Positions 48,217 through 61,500 of a DNA stretch of 64,000 nucleotides are shown piece by piece. Below the pieces are notes generated by a model. The model was given only the letters and a program-made list of their open reading frames with translations. It searched no databases and was not told where the DNA came from. The stretch's first letter is position 1, and each line of letters begins with the position of its first letter. The position numbers and the translations under genes were made by a program. Source of the DNA: Amphiduros pacificus (Eukaryota; Annelida; Polychaeta; Phyllodocida; Hesionidae); the NCBI GenBank assembly GCA_949316495.1, contig OX439008.1, positions 13,349,532 to 13,413,531 of the forward strand, read 5' to 3'.

Positions 48217-51200
48217 GTACCATGAATTGTGTATATAATTGTGTATATACTTTTGTTTGAGGCTTGGTCCTGTTCTGGTTGGGTTTGGACCCGCCCCTAC
48301 AGGCATAATCCAAGGCATAATGCTCAATTTGCATCTCACATATATTGTCTTTAATGTCACCTAGCTCCTTTACGCAACTTATATGTCCCCGTTCACACAA
48401 CTTTAATAATACTCTGTGCGTGGCAATGCGGTTTTTATCTCTCAGGTTAATTTGAAAATGGAAATAAAAGATAATGGGACTGGGATTGTGTGTCAGGTGT
48501 GCATAACTCGTGGGCATCTCCGGTATGCAACACAGCCAACATGCCTCATATCACCACAACCATAAACATGGTAACATGGAATAAAACCACAAAATAGCCC
48601 CATATGAAGCACTGGAGATGGCTATCACCATACACTCTCTGTGGTCATTACGATGTGAAGGGAATAATTCAAACATAGCTTGGTCTGTGATCCCGCATGC
48701 GCCATATCATGGCTTCTGACATATTCATAACTTGGCTTTCTTAAATATGGCAAACTTCCACCACATGCAAATGCAAATTGTAGTCTATGTCTTCTTCATA
48801 TGCAAAGCCTGGCATATTCATACTCATTATTGCTATGATCTGGCATTGTTCTGGCCCAAATGTATTTTTATTAAGAACATTAGCTAGTTATCCTCTATCA
48901 GTATGATTTCTGAAATGACTCTGTTGAATTCTAATCTATTCCAGTTGGAAGTGTATGGATTAGATGGAGTCATTTTGTATTCATATATTAGGCAGTTGTG
49001 TGTAACACGTAATGATCACCACATATGCATAATTGGGGCAAGGTTTGCTGATTAGCACAGACATGATGTTGCATTAATTCCGATATCAAGTTTCATCGAC
49101 TCATTCACAATCGTTGTAACCGGTAGTGACTGCTTCAGCCGGTTATTCGCGTCGTTTTTAATGATGTGACGTCATTATTGGAGATTGTTTGTAAGCACTG
49201 ACCGATATCCGATAGATCATTAGCCTCATATACATCATTACAAACCTACTCAGGTCAATACCATAACAGGACAGCCTAGTAATTAACCCTCTTTCATGCT
49301 TGTCCGCACCCGGGGCCCTCAAGTCACCGTTTGTATTCGTGACATAGAGTGCTTCACAGATATATCGCTGAGTGCTTCAATTGAAGCAACATACGGCACT
49401 TCAGGAGGTATATGCTTGAAGAATGTATTTAAAGTTTTTAATTCAAATGGCATCGCGAAGCGTCGTTGGCAATGACAGGTCACAAATGTCAAGTTATGAG
49501 TGAGCTATAGATTATGTATCAACAGATAGGAACCAAAGCTGCTTTGAAATTGAACTTTTAACAAAAATAGGGAGCCTTTAAAAGTAATGTTATTTTAATC
49601 AATGTCATTATGATCAAAATCATGCATAATGTTTCCTCATCACTTAAGCCAATGTATCAAAATGGTCATATCCAACTGAAGAGTCAGGTTTTGAACCAAT
49701 CCATCGTGTCCCGACGTAACTGTGCACAATAGGCTCACAAATGTACCGATTTTACAACACGCCCTCACGACGATTCCCTCGCTTTGTGAAGAGCGGACAT
49801 ATGCAGATAGAACCATGTGTACGTATAAGCTGGGCGGTTGTGAATACTGACCAGGATATCCAGTGAATGCTGACCAACTATCCAGATATCCGTATGAGTT
49901 TATAATGATATGAGGGGGAAAGTAGTTAATTGTCTCCTCACAGTTTCTGCATAAGCAATGACTGAAACCTTTTTTAATTGCTTCCTGTACAATTATTTTC
50001 TTGGATGGTTTCAAAACTACTTACTGACTACAGCAAGACCAATAAATACGATCCTATTCCCGGCCAGGACAAAAGACGTCAAGTAAGCTGTAATTAGATG
50101 TGCACTTGACGTGTATAAACACTCCTACTCCGCCGATGCAATATATATTAGCGGGCACAGAGTGAGGACATCCTGCACTGGGAACTGCTTTGTACAGCTA
50201 GATAATATCCATTAAAATAGTCTCTCTTATTAGCTTTCATGTTTATAGGGTTTCTTTGATATGTTATATGTCACGAGATAAACGCCTGGACCAGATATTC
50301 ACAACAATCGTGTGCTTGATAAGACTTAGCATGATCCTGATATTTATCACAGGCCTGAGACTGATTTAAATGTTCTAAATGATCTAAAAGTATAGACCGA
50401 TTTTGGAATATGATATGCCATAAGATATGTTCTTCAGACAGCACAGTTTAAATATATCGTCCTAATTTGCTGTCACCACAGACAGTTTCATGGAGTTGAT
50501 TTAAGTAATCCATAAACTGTAAATGTAATTTATGTTAGTTTATTTGATAAAAAAACAATATTCTGAAGGAAATATTTCTCATCATCTAAAAGTGATCATA
50601 ATATGTTATCATAACATGGATATCTTGACCTACTTTAAGTAATTACTCCGAGTCCCTGATAGATTATAACCTCACTTTAAACAGCTTTTTGGCAAGGCAC
50701 ACATATTTCTTGGAATTGTGGTATATGTGACGTATATATATGACCTTTATTTGGAATTGCTGTACAAATGCAATGCGATCCTAGGTGGCTCTCGATAACT
50801 ATGAAAACTGATTTTTAAAAGTAATTTTAGCACTCTCCAAAGGCTATCCCAGAGTTAGATCTAAATCTGAAGTTTGTGCTTACGATCGTCCAAACATTGG
50901 ACATTTAACATTGGCTACTCTCTGGTATTTAGCATAGAATCGGTAATTCTTTATTTTTCCCTGATTTAGCACAGTCTGAATTGTTCTAAATATCAGACCC
51001 TAGATATGCAGACATTTTAATATTAAAAAAAAAGATCATTCAATTAGATATGGAACTTGGATTGCGATGCAAGGTGTCCTCCAGAATATAAGCCTATGTC
51101 CACAATGGGCAAATAAGGCTTTTTAGCGCACGTCAATACTATACATACGGACTTAACTGTTTATATAAACACCCCTCAAAACGTGAGGCAGCTTACATTA

Positions 51201-51814
51201 AAAGGTCGGCAAACACAGACCAGCTATATTAGTCTTCATTGGCCAACATATCTACACTTCAAGACTCATTTCCTGGGTGAAAATGGGCCATTGCCTTGGA
51301 AGGAAAATATAAATAATTCACCACCAATAAACATATTACAGTTGTTACATCCAATGATTCCAAAACACATTTTGTCCATTTTAGCAGCTATTTATCACTC
51401 ACTGGTAAAATTTTTCAATTCTTTTTATTTTTCAAATAATTGAACACATGCAGAATATGTTTTAGATGAGTAGATGGTGATTCTACTGCGGAGTTTGAGG
51501 AAATAAGCCACAATATTAAGGGTGCCTAATAATTTAATACTATCACACAAGTTTTGATATGCTTCTTTACTTTAAAATCCCGAGCGAAGCCAAAATGAAT
51601 ATTCAATAAAGCCACTAAAAACTTAAATTATGAAAGTAAATACAGTGTAAAAGAGGAATTACAACCGGGAGCCCCTCGTCGGCAAATACGTTCAGATAAT
51701 TATGGTAGGATTAAATACTAACTACACATAATCATGACTTTGATTCTAATAAATTAGTGCAATCACAAGTTGAAATCACATGAATAAGCATTATCGCTTA
51801 CCAATGCGGATGAT
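48217..51814. other. Unique AT-rich DNA
   Basis: No gene recognised. The parent copy of the 48.05-kb arm lies at 48742-48800 and includes an ATGCAAAT octamer (POU type). A palindromic CRE (TGACGTCA) is at 49167-49174. A 124-codon reverse frame (49640-50014) has scattered cysteines and no recognisable domain; I do not call it a gene. Confidence 0.5.
50076..50119. promoter_or_regulatory. Paired CRE-like inverted repeat around a homeodomain core, then TATAAA
   Basis: ACGTCAAGT (50076-50084) and its exact complement ACTTGACGT (50104-50112) flank TGTAATTAGATG, a TAATTA homeodomain core. TATAAA follows at 50114-50119. The arrangement looks like a compact regulatory module or promoter, but no gene is visible downstream. 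Confidence 0.35.
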
Positions 51815-52140
51815 GCTGACCCAGATGCCATGCTGACCCAGATGCCATGCTGACCCAGATGCCATGCTGACCCAGATATCATGCTGACCCAGATATCATG
51901 CTGACCTAGATATCATGCTTACAAAAGCTTTTGCTCACCCAGAGCTGAAGCTCCGCATATATGATGCTGACCCAGATATGATGCTGACCCAGATATGATG
52001 CTGACTCAGATATGATGCTGACCTGATGCTGACCGAGATATGAAGCTGACAAAAGCTTATGCTGACCCAGATATGATGCTGACCTGATGCTGACCGAGAT
52101 ATGAAGCTGACAAAAGCTTATGCTGACCCAGAGTTGATAC
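51815..52140. repeat. 17-bp minisatellite with a 61-bp higher-order unit
   Basis: CCCAGATGCCATGCTGA-type 17-bp units change into CCCAGATATGATGCTGA units. A 61-bp block starting ATGAAGCTGACAAAAGC is duplicated at 52040 and 52101; a related AAAAGCTTTTGCTCACCCAG segment occurs at about 51923. Confidence 0.9.
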
Positions 52141-52194
52141 TGCCGAGATATCTGGATATCAGTGAGATCTTGTAAATTCAGAGATGAGGATGAC

Positions 52195-52350
52195 CCAAGT
52201 ATGACACATTTAAATTTGACAGATGTATATTTGACAGATGTAAACTTGACAGATGTAAAATTGACAGATGTAAATTTGACAGATATAAATTTGACAGATG
52301 TAAATTTGACAGATGTAAATTTGACAGATGTAAATTTGACAGATGTAAAG
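52195..52350. repeat. 15-bp minisatellite (TTTGACAGATGTAAA)
   Basis: About ten units of TTTGACAGATGTAAA with minor variants. It grades directly into the 33-bp array through the shared GACAGATGTAAA phrase. Five-residue repeats of the TDVNL type appear in the forward frame. Confidence 0.93.
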
Positions 52351-52560
52351 GTAGTGCTAACACAGAGATGGACAGATGTAAAGGTAGTGATGACATAGAG
52401 ATGGACAGATGTAAAGATAGTGCTGACACAGAGATGGACAGATGTAAAGGTATTGCTAACACAGAGATGGACAGATGTAAAGATAGTGCTGACACAGAGA
52501 TGGACAGATGTAAAGGTAGTGCTGACACAGAGATGGACAGGTGTAAAGATAGTGCAAAAT
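52350..52560. repeat. 33-bp minisatellite (ACAGAGATGGACAGATG...)
   Basis: About six units combining GACAGATGTAAA with GATAGTGCTGACACAGA. The unit is 11 codons long, so frames on both strands stay open (220 and 151 codons reverse across both arrays). These are repeat artefacts. Confidence 0.93.
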
Positions 52561-55500
52561 AAAAGCAAAACAAATAAGTGACAAGGACTAGTTTCCTTAA
52601 ATAAATTATGATACAGGAAGGGTTTAGAGACACAATGAAATGTATTGATTCAATAAAAACCTGACATAAAAGGAAATAAAAATCGGGCAGATGGTGTTTG
52701 ACATGGGTAGACAGTTAGTTAACAGGCGAGTACAAATACACTCCAGTATGAGCAGAGAGTAGGAGGTTGAATCATACGATGTCAGACATATTGAGCATGA
52801 TAGAGCTGTTGATGAGACAGGGGACATCCACCTATCTGCGTGGAGACGCGGCTCGTATTCACCATGGACTGGTTCAATCAACTGAGCAGAATAAAGGATA
52901 GGGGAACAGTCTATACACACCTCTTTACATGGACATTACATTTAATAGACCATCCCTACTGTTTATAATCAAAATTATACATGTTATATATCTATATATA
53001 AATATTATATCACAAAGGAAGAATTCTAGGTATTTGATTTGAAAGTTTGGCCTTCGTGTAGTAATAGAGTGGGTGTCTTTGTTGTTGACGCTTCATGTCT
53101 GCGTGAGATCTGAGCACGCCAGTGGTGTCCGGAGAAGGAGGTGGGTCATGCTGATCTCGCCTGACCTCGAGGACCATGGTCTGCTGTACACGCTCCATTT
53201 CCACTCTGATTTCCTGTATTGCCCTGGGCCTATATACCTGCAGAATCAGCTTGAGACTCAGATATATTCTCAGCTACTTTCATATATGAAACAATTCAAC
53301 GTATATCTTTTTCCTGAAAAAATAATCATGCATTCTACATTTATGCAGAACCATTATTCATTCCTTTTTGAGAATGGTGTTTTTTTCACTGAGCGCTTTT
53401 ATTTGTTGAAGTAAAAAAGCAACAGAATGTTGAAGATCTCCCAATCTTGGACCACAACATTTCTTTTAGGTTTGACAGCAGATATTTCCCTTAGTATTGA
53501 TGATTCATAGCGTTTTCTTTATAGCCATTAACTTATGAACCCTAAGGCTTTGCTGGACGATCCCTACCCACGGTCTATGAAAATCCAGACTGTCGCACAA
53601 CTGCCGTTTTTATCGCACACTTTAATGTTGTTATCTGGACCAATATAATAATACGGGGGATAGTAATACAGCGGCGTTTCTAGTGAGTTGATGCCTGACC
53701 CCGTGGACGCCAGCAGACTCAAGGGACTTAGGCATCCAGTGTATTGACAACATTTTCTCAGAACCTATTTATGGCTACACTAGAAGGTTGTGCTCTTTTC
53801 TTTGTGAGGGCAAGCAAGGACCTTAGCTCCCCCGTCCAGCTCTTTGATGGTTAAAAGTCGCTCAGATGTTGATACTCTGTGTACCCTACAGGGGTGCAGC
53901 TAACGGAATTTGGGTTTTATGTCATACCCTTTCTAAAAGGATGACCACTTTCCTACTTACTGAGTAGAACATGATTGATCTCTGTTTAGCGTACCCAAAA
54001 TGCCACCATTCCATCATCCGCTTCCGGTAAACGTCCCTATTACATTATGTTATCCTTGTAAAAAATTGTCTGTCAAAGTCAAAACAAACGGTAGTTTTAA
54101 AAGGTCAGAAATTAATTCAGAGCACGTTTTGGAAGTAAGTTGTTTACTTATCATGATCCCATTTCCATTATGGTTATTACACAACAATGGCAGAAAGTAG
54201 ATCTAAATACGGGAAAAGACACCTGTACAGACCCAGAAGCACAGAGAGGACATAAAACATGCTCACTGTTCTCTGTCTTCACCTAACACCGCTATCTTTG
54301 GGGAGTTGTCCTTCCTTCTTGTCTGGCCAGGCCGTGGGAGCCAGTGGGAGCCATCAGGCAAATCAGATCAACAAAAGAAGACAAAACCAAAAGGGCTTCT
54401 GCGGGACCAATATCATTCAGCACACAAAATGATGCAGGCCACTGATAACAGAGTGGGTCTCTGTGATTTCATTTATCAAATAAAAGTGGAGGAAAGAACC
54501 GGGAACAATATCACGTAATTGGGATACGACCACAATGGTGGCAGATGTAGACCGGAAATTGCCATTTGCACAGCAGTCCTGCATTGTATAGCCAGCATTA
54601 TTCTGATTGGTTCTTTATCAAAGTGATCAGTGAAATCCAGTCAGGAGATTCTTCCCAGTCTCTGAGAAGTCTCCTTACGCAAAATGTGTTTTGCTTTTGT
54701 AGGCTAATAGATGGACAATGCTCCTACTCACATCTACCGGAGAAACATCTTCCCAAAACACCACCATTTTGCTTTTCAATAGATCTTAAGTGCCATTGGG
54801 CAATAAAAAATGACCCTACTTGACCTGTTTACAGTAGCACTACATAAGTCTCAATTATATGACATTTTACAAACAGATTTGCGGTTTTATTGACACTGAC
54901 ATGTATGGTTACACCCCAAATCTCTTTGCACCTATGACTGTCATCAATTAATGTCATGATAATTAGCTCCCGATGGAGATAAGCTGCTTTATCGCTGGTA
55001 AAGCGTGGCTCATCCCAGGGACCAGGGATCACATTGTCATCTTCTTATTACATCACAGTTAGGCGACCTTTCTTATAACCATATGAGATCCGCTCTTACA
55101 TAATAGGACTGATTGGATTTTCCCACTCTGATCATCAATCAGTCTTCAATGAAGAATATTCATGAAACTGTTATTTAATTGCTGTCTCCAAGGTGATTGT
55201 GTTTCAGAAATAGATTCGATGTAAGATGTGGAGTAATGAAAATTGTGAGGGAAAAGGAATGTTGTTTCCATCAGAAAGACTTTAAAATGGAAATTCCTCA
55301 GTCAACAAACAATCCAAGACAATTTACACATTTTCACTTGATTCTATCGTTTTTGAAAAACCACACGCCTTTTTATATGGTGATTATAAACAAATGGAGG
55401 TATTTTAGTGTGTATATCTATCAAAACATTGATGTATGATAGATATCAAGGATATTAAAATATTCATAGGATATAGTGTTATGGTTGTATTTTGTATACT

Positions 55501-57104
55501 TTGTTCACTTCAATATTGAGTGGATACAGCCCACTGTGGTTGCATCAGTGTTACTTTGTCTATCACAGCCTATGCTCCATCTTCCAAATTCACCATACGG
55601 GAAATTGACTTTGCAAAGAACGGCAGATGAAGAAAGCTTTTATATTATAAAATAATTCTGCCTTCAGCCAAGATGTGACATTTTCAGTTATTGTGTGTAG
55701 AGATGGAGTGCGCCATAGGTCTTCTATGAATTAGATATAGCAAGAGATATGTTTTATACGAGACAACAGAATAGGCTTAAACTAAACGCAAATGTGAACA
55801 GTAGACGGCTATTACGAGAGATAATATTTAGGACCTATCAAACTAAAATCACAATTTGCTTCACAGGAAATAGCCATTGTGGGATGTCATTTTGGAATGG
55901 GTTTTTTGACCTTCAAGGATTAACATGTATCTAACTCTTTGTTCGTGTAGTATTCCGATGTGTCCGCAATGAAATGGATATCACGTGCGGTAAAAATATA
56001 GGCCGCCCACAAAATAGAATGTTAGATTGTATGCTTGAATGTGAATATATGGCCATATATGTGTGAATATACGGCTGAATTATATCATCCTTAGTGTCTC
56101 TATAAATCACTTAAAAATTTGGGATTTCATTTTTTTTCATATTCGTTTTACTATAACTGGATTGACCACGCTCCATGATTTCCTTGTTAAAATTGTTATG
56201 CAAATCACCCTTACATTATTTTCTTTCAGACAAAACCGCAGATATAAACAGATTTGTGTTCTCTGATATTAAATGCAAAACGCATTGGCCATTACATTCA
56301 GTATTTGTTTATTCAAACCAGATTTACCCGTTTATACAGTTCATATCTGATCGCCTGTTCAAAGAATCTCAGTAGAATATCTCCCCAGCTTAATAATTTA
56401 CATGGTTTGATAATCAACATGATTTAAAATAGTTGACCTTGTGAATGAAACAGATATAAATCGTATTCCATGATTTTCAGAAGCACAAACTTATAATTCC
56501 TTTTCTCTTTGAGATTCTAGTGAGTGTGACTATATATTATATTGGCTTTGGCCACCAGATGTAGCGTGAAGCCTAACCATCATCAACAGCTTGTACCCCG
56601 GAGTCTACCAACCAGAAATTGAATTCTTGACTCTGTGGCTCCCAATCTGTTCTCTTATGGAGAGATATGGAAGTTACGGGTCCACTGACAGCCAACACTA
56701 TACTATGGCGGTGTGCTGCCTTTTTCTGCTGGTTATATCTGTCTGACTCGATGAGAAAACATTGCCAGCACAAACGATGACCAATCTAACACTGTTTTGA
56801 TTTCTGTTGCACCTGACATCAAGCACATAGCAGAAAAAAAGCCTTGTAAAACAACTCATATTTCATTCTCCTACAAAAACCCAGGACTTGATCCTGTCTG
56901 GTTATTCCTGTATGTGTCTGCAGACCACACACTCTGTGATCTGTTTAATGAAATTGCAACACATTTATCTCACGTTTGCCAACTGATCAACTGAAATTTG
57001 CTCTACTACTGAACACAGAATCAAATTAATAACAAGACTCGAAACATTCAAATAGATGAAAGGTTTAGATTTAAAAATAAGGTTTTGATCTTCTCAAATG
57101 AAAC
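52561..57104. other. Unique AT-rich DNA
   Basis: No gene recognised. Frames up to 113 codons (53073-53414, forward) show no recognisable domain. A reverse 98-codon frame (52624-52920) likewise. No long repeat seen. Confidence 0.5.
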
Positions 57105-57774
57105 ATGTGTATAAATCGGCTGTCCAGTAAAGAAATGTTCCCAAAAGGTGTGATAGATTCTAAATGTAAGAGGATGGAACATGAAAAAAAAATCAGCCAT
57201 CAATTAAGCGATGGAATGTAGGAGTGCACCAGTTGTGGCGCAATGACAGGGAGTATTATTATTATTTATTATTATTATGTGTATAAATCGGCTGTCCAGT
57301 AAAGAAATGTTCCCAAAAGGTGTGATAGATTCTAAATGTAAGAGGATGGAACATGAAAAAAACAATCAGCCATCAATTAAGCGATGGAATGTAGGAGTGC
57401 ACCAGTTGTGGCGCAATGACAGGGAGTATTATTATTATTTATTATTATTATGTGTATAAATCGGCTGTCCAGTAAAGAAATGTTCTCAAAATGTGTGATA
57501 GATTCTAAATGTAAGAGGATGGAACATGAAAAAAAAATCAGCCATCAATAAAGCGATGGAATGTAGGAGTGCACCAGTTGTGGCGCAATGACAGGGAGTA
57601 TTATTATTATTTATTATTATTATGTGTATAAATCGGCTGTCCAGTAAAGAAATGTTCCCAAAAGGTGTGATAGATTCTAAATGTAAGAGGATGGAACATG
57701 AAAAAAAAATCAGCCATCAATTAAGCGATGGAATGTAGGAGTGCACCAGTTGTGGCGCAATGACAGGGAGTATC
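57105..57774. repeat. 172-bp tandem repeat, four near-identical units
   Basis: Units begin with ATGTGTATAAATCGG at 57105, 57277, 57450 and 57622 (periods 172, 173, 172). They differ by only a few bases (e.g. the A-run length and TTCTCAAAATG in unit 3), so the amplification is recent. The first three units end in a TATTATTATTTATTATTATT spacer. The fourth lacks it and runs from GACAGGGAGTAT directly into unique DNA, so about 150 bp of ancestral sequence plus a (TTA)n filler was amplified. Confidence 0.96.
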
Positions 57775-58484
57775 GCCGGCACATGGCTTGAGGCGACCTG
57801 CGTGGGGTTGATGGTGAATGTCAGCTCCCAATTTTTTTTGCCTGTATCTAGCCTGCAGGCGAGCAACTCCCGTGACAGACTACTCGCCAAACGCTGAGTG
57901 CTACATCGTGTCATATCCAGGTGACAACTGCAGCAGCAAGCTTACCTTCACAAGGCTTCTTGTATCCAATGTTTTTAAACTTCCACATTTGTATAAAGCC
58001 TGCATTATATTCACACCACCAACAGTAGATGGTAGATATTGTTTGAAGGTGTGTTTTGTAAATGAAGGACTAAGACGATTGACAGATTGACACGCGTGAG
58101 GGATGTGCAAGGTGAAAGGTAGACATAAATTAACGATCAGATGCAAAAGACATTTACACAGAAACATTGAACAGAAAGATTGAGCTCAGAGCATCGATGA
58201 TATAATGTCTTAAAGGATAGACAATTAACTAAGCAGGCATACGCCTAGAAAGTTACGTACATAGAAGGTTAACATTGATAATATGAATACATTAAATGGT
58301 TATACAATAGAGCGTACATTCTGAAAAAAGGCGGAACACATGAATTGAATGTACACAAAAAAGTAGGTAAGACATTAACAGATGGAAAAGTCAGAAATTG
58401 TTCACAGATAAAGGTATAGAAGGTATTCAAAGCCAGTCGAACAATATTGAATGTGTTTACCAATAGATTCATCGGTTACTGTTG

Positions 58485-58495
<11 letters not shown>
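57775..58495. other. Unique DNA beside the 172-bp array
   Basis: A forward frame of 90 codons (57818-58090) crosses a well-formed acceptor-like tract (T8, then TCTAGCCTGCAG, ending 57858) and a donor-like CAG/GTGACA (57920/57921). The 62-base interval between them is open only in one phase (RATPVTDYSPNAECYIVSYP). No domain is recognised, so I do not call an exon. Confidence 0.3.

Positions 58496-58536
<41 letters not shown>
58496..58536. repeat. (AT)n microsatellite
   Basis: About 20 uninterrupted AT dinucleotides. Unlike the tracts at 31.2 and 48.1 kb, I see no inverted arms at its edges. Confidence 0.97.
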
Positions 58537-58539
<3 letters not shown>

Positions 58540-61500
58540 AAAACTATAAGACATGCCGATGCACTGAAAGCAGTGGTGACCAGATGAGTGGGTACCAGAT
58601 GAAAGGTCAGGCATGGAGGGATCATGTTACTAGTCTACATGACCAGCTGCTCCAGATCCTCATATCTACCTTCAGGCTAATTCTCAAAATAGGTCACGAT
58701 AAATGCCCATCCTGAGGAAACCTTCAGAAATATATGTATACTTTCATCTGATGATGAATGACTTCCACCATTAACTACTTTTTATGGGGTTTGATTTCTT
58801 TACAGACACCTCTGGATATCTGAAGATAATAAAAGCAAAATATCTTATGCTTTTCAAGAAAATGTATTTTAAGACCTACCATGCATGCTACTCAAAATAA
58901 TCTTCATGTACTAAAGTGAGCTTGATTTCTGTATGGATTACTTAGTTGCTTGTCACCGGAATATTAACAGGATTCTATTAAACAAACACAGCTCAGTGAT
59001 CTCTATAATGCGCCAAGCCATTAAATAAAATCAGTGGTCTTGTGAAGCAGTCATTTGCGACCACCCATCAAAGAGCATCGACTTTCCAAAAGAAAATGGC
59101 GAGAACACCTTGTTGGTAAACGCCATGATAATATATTTGCAGATGTATTATGGCGGATCAGTGTTTATTAGTTGGGAACACACCCTATGGGTTAATAGTA
59201 ATGCTTTCTACTAGTCCCCCCCCTTCACCCCTCTGCCCCTCTTTCTCCACACATATACTTCCTACGTATTCTCAACAAAATCGTCATTGTGCCAGAGCAG
59301 AAATATTTGAGCAACTCACGTGAATATAATGCATCAGTATTGTACTGTGAACGATATCAGACAGTATATATGATCTTAAGCTTGCTATGGAGAATTTCTT
59401 GCCAACCCACACAAATAATAGTAGCTGATGACTAATATTGAAGACTGCAGATGGCTTTATTTCTCTATGTTTTAGTAATGGCTCTTATTAATAAACAATT
59501 CCGTGAAAGCAGAAATTACTCTTACATAATATTTGACGATAATATGACATTTGAAATGTGATATTTCCAAGAATACACAAAATCTCATGACATGTCATTG
59601 TGTACTGGCATGTTATTATAATTTCATTATTCTTTATGGTTGTCCTTTTCATTGTGACCATAATATTGGCTTTTGGTTGTTCTGTGAAAGTATTGTCAAA
59701 TATGAAACTACCGATAGAAGTAAACATATTGTATAACACAGCATTTGCATATTGATTAATCAAATTTCTATTTCAGAATAACATTACACACATGAGATCT
59801 TTATCGTTGAAAAGAACAAAACCGCTCTTGAATATCTGTCCTGTGACATGACTTGGCTTTGTAATCTATGGTGGTATTTTCAACTTCAAGAACAAAACCA
59901 TTTTATCTGTGATAACTACTTTATCTCAAACCGGGACGGAGGAGTTGTTATGCGCCATCCAGATATACATTTTGATCTATCCACTAAACTGGAAAAGAAT
60001 AACAAGGAAATCTGGACACTTTAAAATTTAAGAGTTTCAGCAAATTCCAGAAATGTGTATTCCCGGGAAAAGGATAAAGGTCCCTCCCTTGTTTCAAAGG
60101 ATAGATGTTAGCGACAGGAACACTTTTGATATAACCTTGGAGTAATTACTCCAAGATATAACATAGATAATATAATGCGTAGAAACGTAACCGAAGACAC
60201 ACATATGAGTTTAAGTCAATTTTAAGTCACACAATATTAAGAGTAATTACACTATCTCAAAATTAACTTATATCACTCAACCTTGAAATTTCTCTCCCCT
60301 TAAATTATTACCACAAGACCATCCCCTATTTGTATCTTCCATTGACGTAGAGTGAGCATCTATGATAAATAATCCATTCCATTCAATATACACATCAAAT
60401 GCACATCAAATAAAATACATAGGCTCATAGTATATTTCAGGATTTTTTCTTCATTTATATTAACAGTGATCAAATAACATATCTTGACCAAGAATATTCC
60501 CAAGACATTTCAGTCAACTTTGATAAACGTTTTGGCTTTAATTTTTGTTTTTTATTCTATCAATACATTTACAACGAGCCAACCCCTCTCCTTGACTTCA
60601 TATAACATGACTTCACATTATATTTTCAATTATATAAGGTAGGCCAGTATATAACTTTCTGCAGATGATCTCTTTATGTGGTTATTTTGCTATTTCGCTA
60701 TATTTGGCAACCGATACCCTTACTTTTTGTTGCATATATGATTTCTTGGCCAACAAAAACTCAGCAACACACATTACTTGTTATATTTCTCAGAACATGA
60801 ACATGTTTGCTTTTTGCCAGGCAAAGACAGCGTTGAACAATGCCTTCTTTATGAAAACATGGCCATATGTTTTGTGATGATATGCGAATTCAGACGCCAG
60901 ATTTGTGCATGTCATTGCGAAAGGAATTCAATAAAATGCATCAAGAAACCAATTTCAAGTCCCATCTTTGGCAGCCTTTATACAGGAGACATGTTTCTGT
61001 GGAAAAGAAAATGTGATGTTTTATCAAGGGGACGCCCAGCGTTGGGTAGTTATAACAGAAACATCTGATATGATATTTTGGTAAGAATAAGACTGGTGCT
61101 GAGTGTAAGGTCAATATGACCGCGTTACAACGGGTTTCCATCACATAGTAATGAACTATTAAAACTGATATATTTCACCTATTTTCACTTTTTCACTGCA
61201 GTCATGGTTTGTTTAGCTCTCAGAGATCAAGAGTTATTTTGTTTACTGTCTCTTAGCTGTTTTTTTCGTATTAGGCCTTGAAGAGAGTTTTTTCGGCCAT
61301 CTTGGTTTCTGTGCGTTCACATCTTGGCAGCAATAATTACTAATGATTTTAACGGTGAAACAAAACCTGCAAATGCTTTCGCCGCTCCCCTATTAATTTG
61401 TGTTAATTCCCCACGACTGTTCCTTACTCCAGTGTCTCGTCAGGTACATTTACTTATGGAAAAAACACGTCATGACCTATAAATATCGTTCATTTTGATT

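Noticed and set aside
49640-50014. 124-codon reverse frame
   Set aside because: No domain, no splice or promoter context, AT-rich surroundings. It shares a TGYPG phrase with the frame at 14.1-14.6 kb, but the DNA match is too short to mean much.
51906-52633. 220- and 151-codon reverse frames with VHLCVSTTFTS-type repeats
   Set aside because: They come from the 15- and 33-bp arrays, whose unit lengths are multiples of three.
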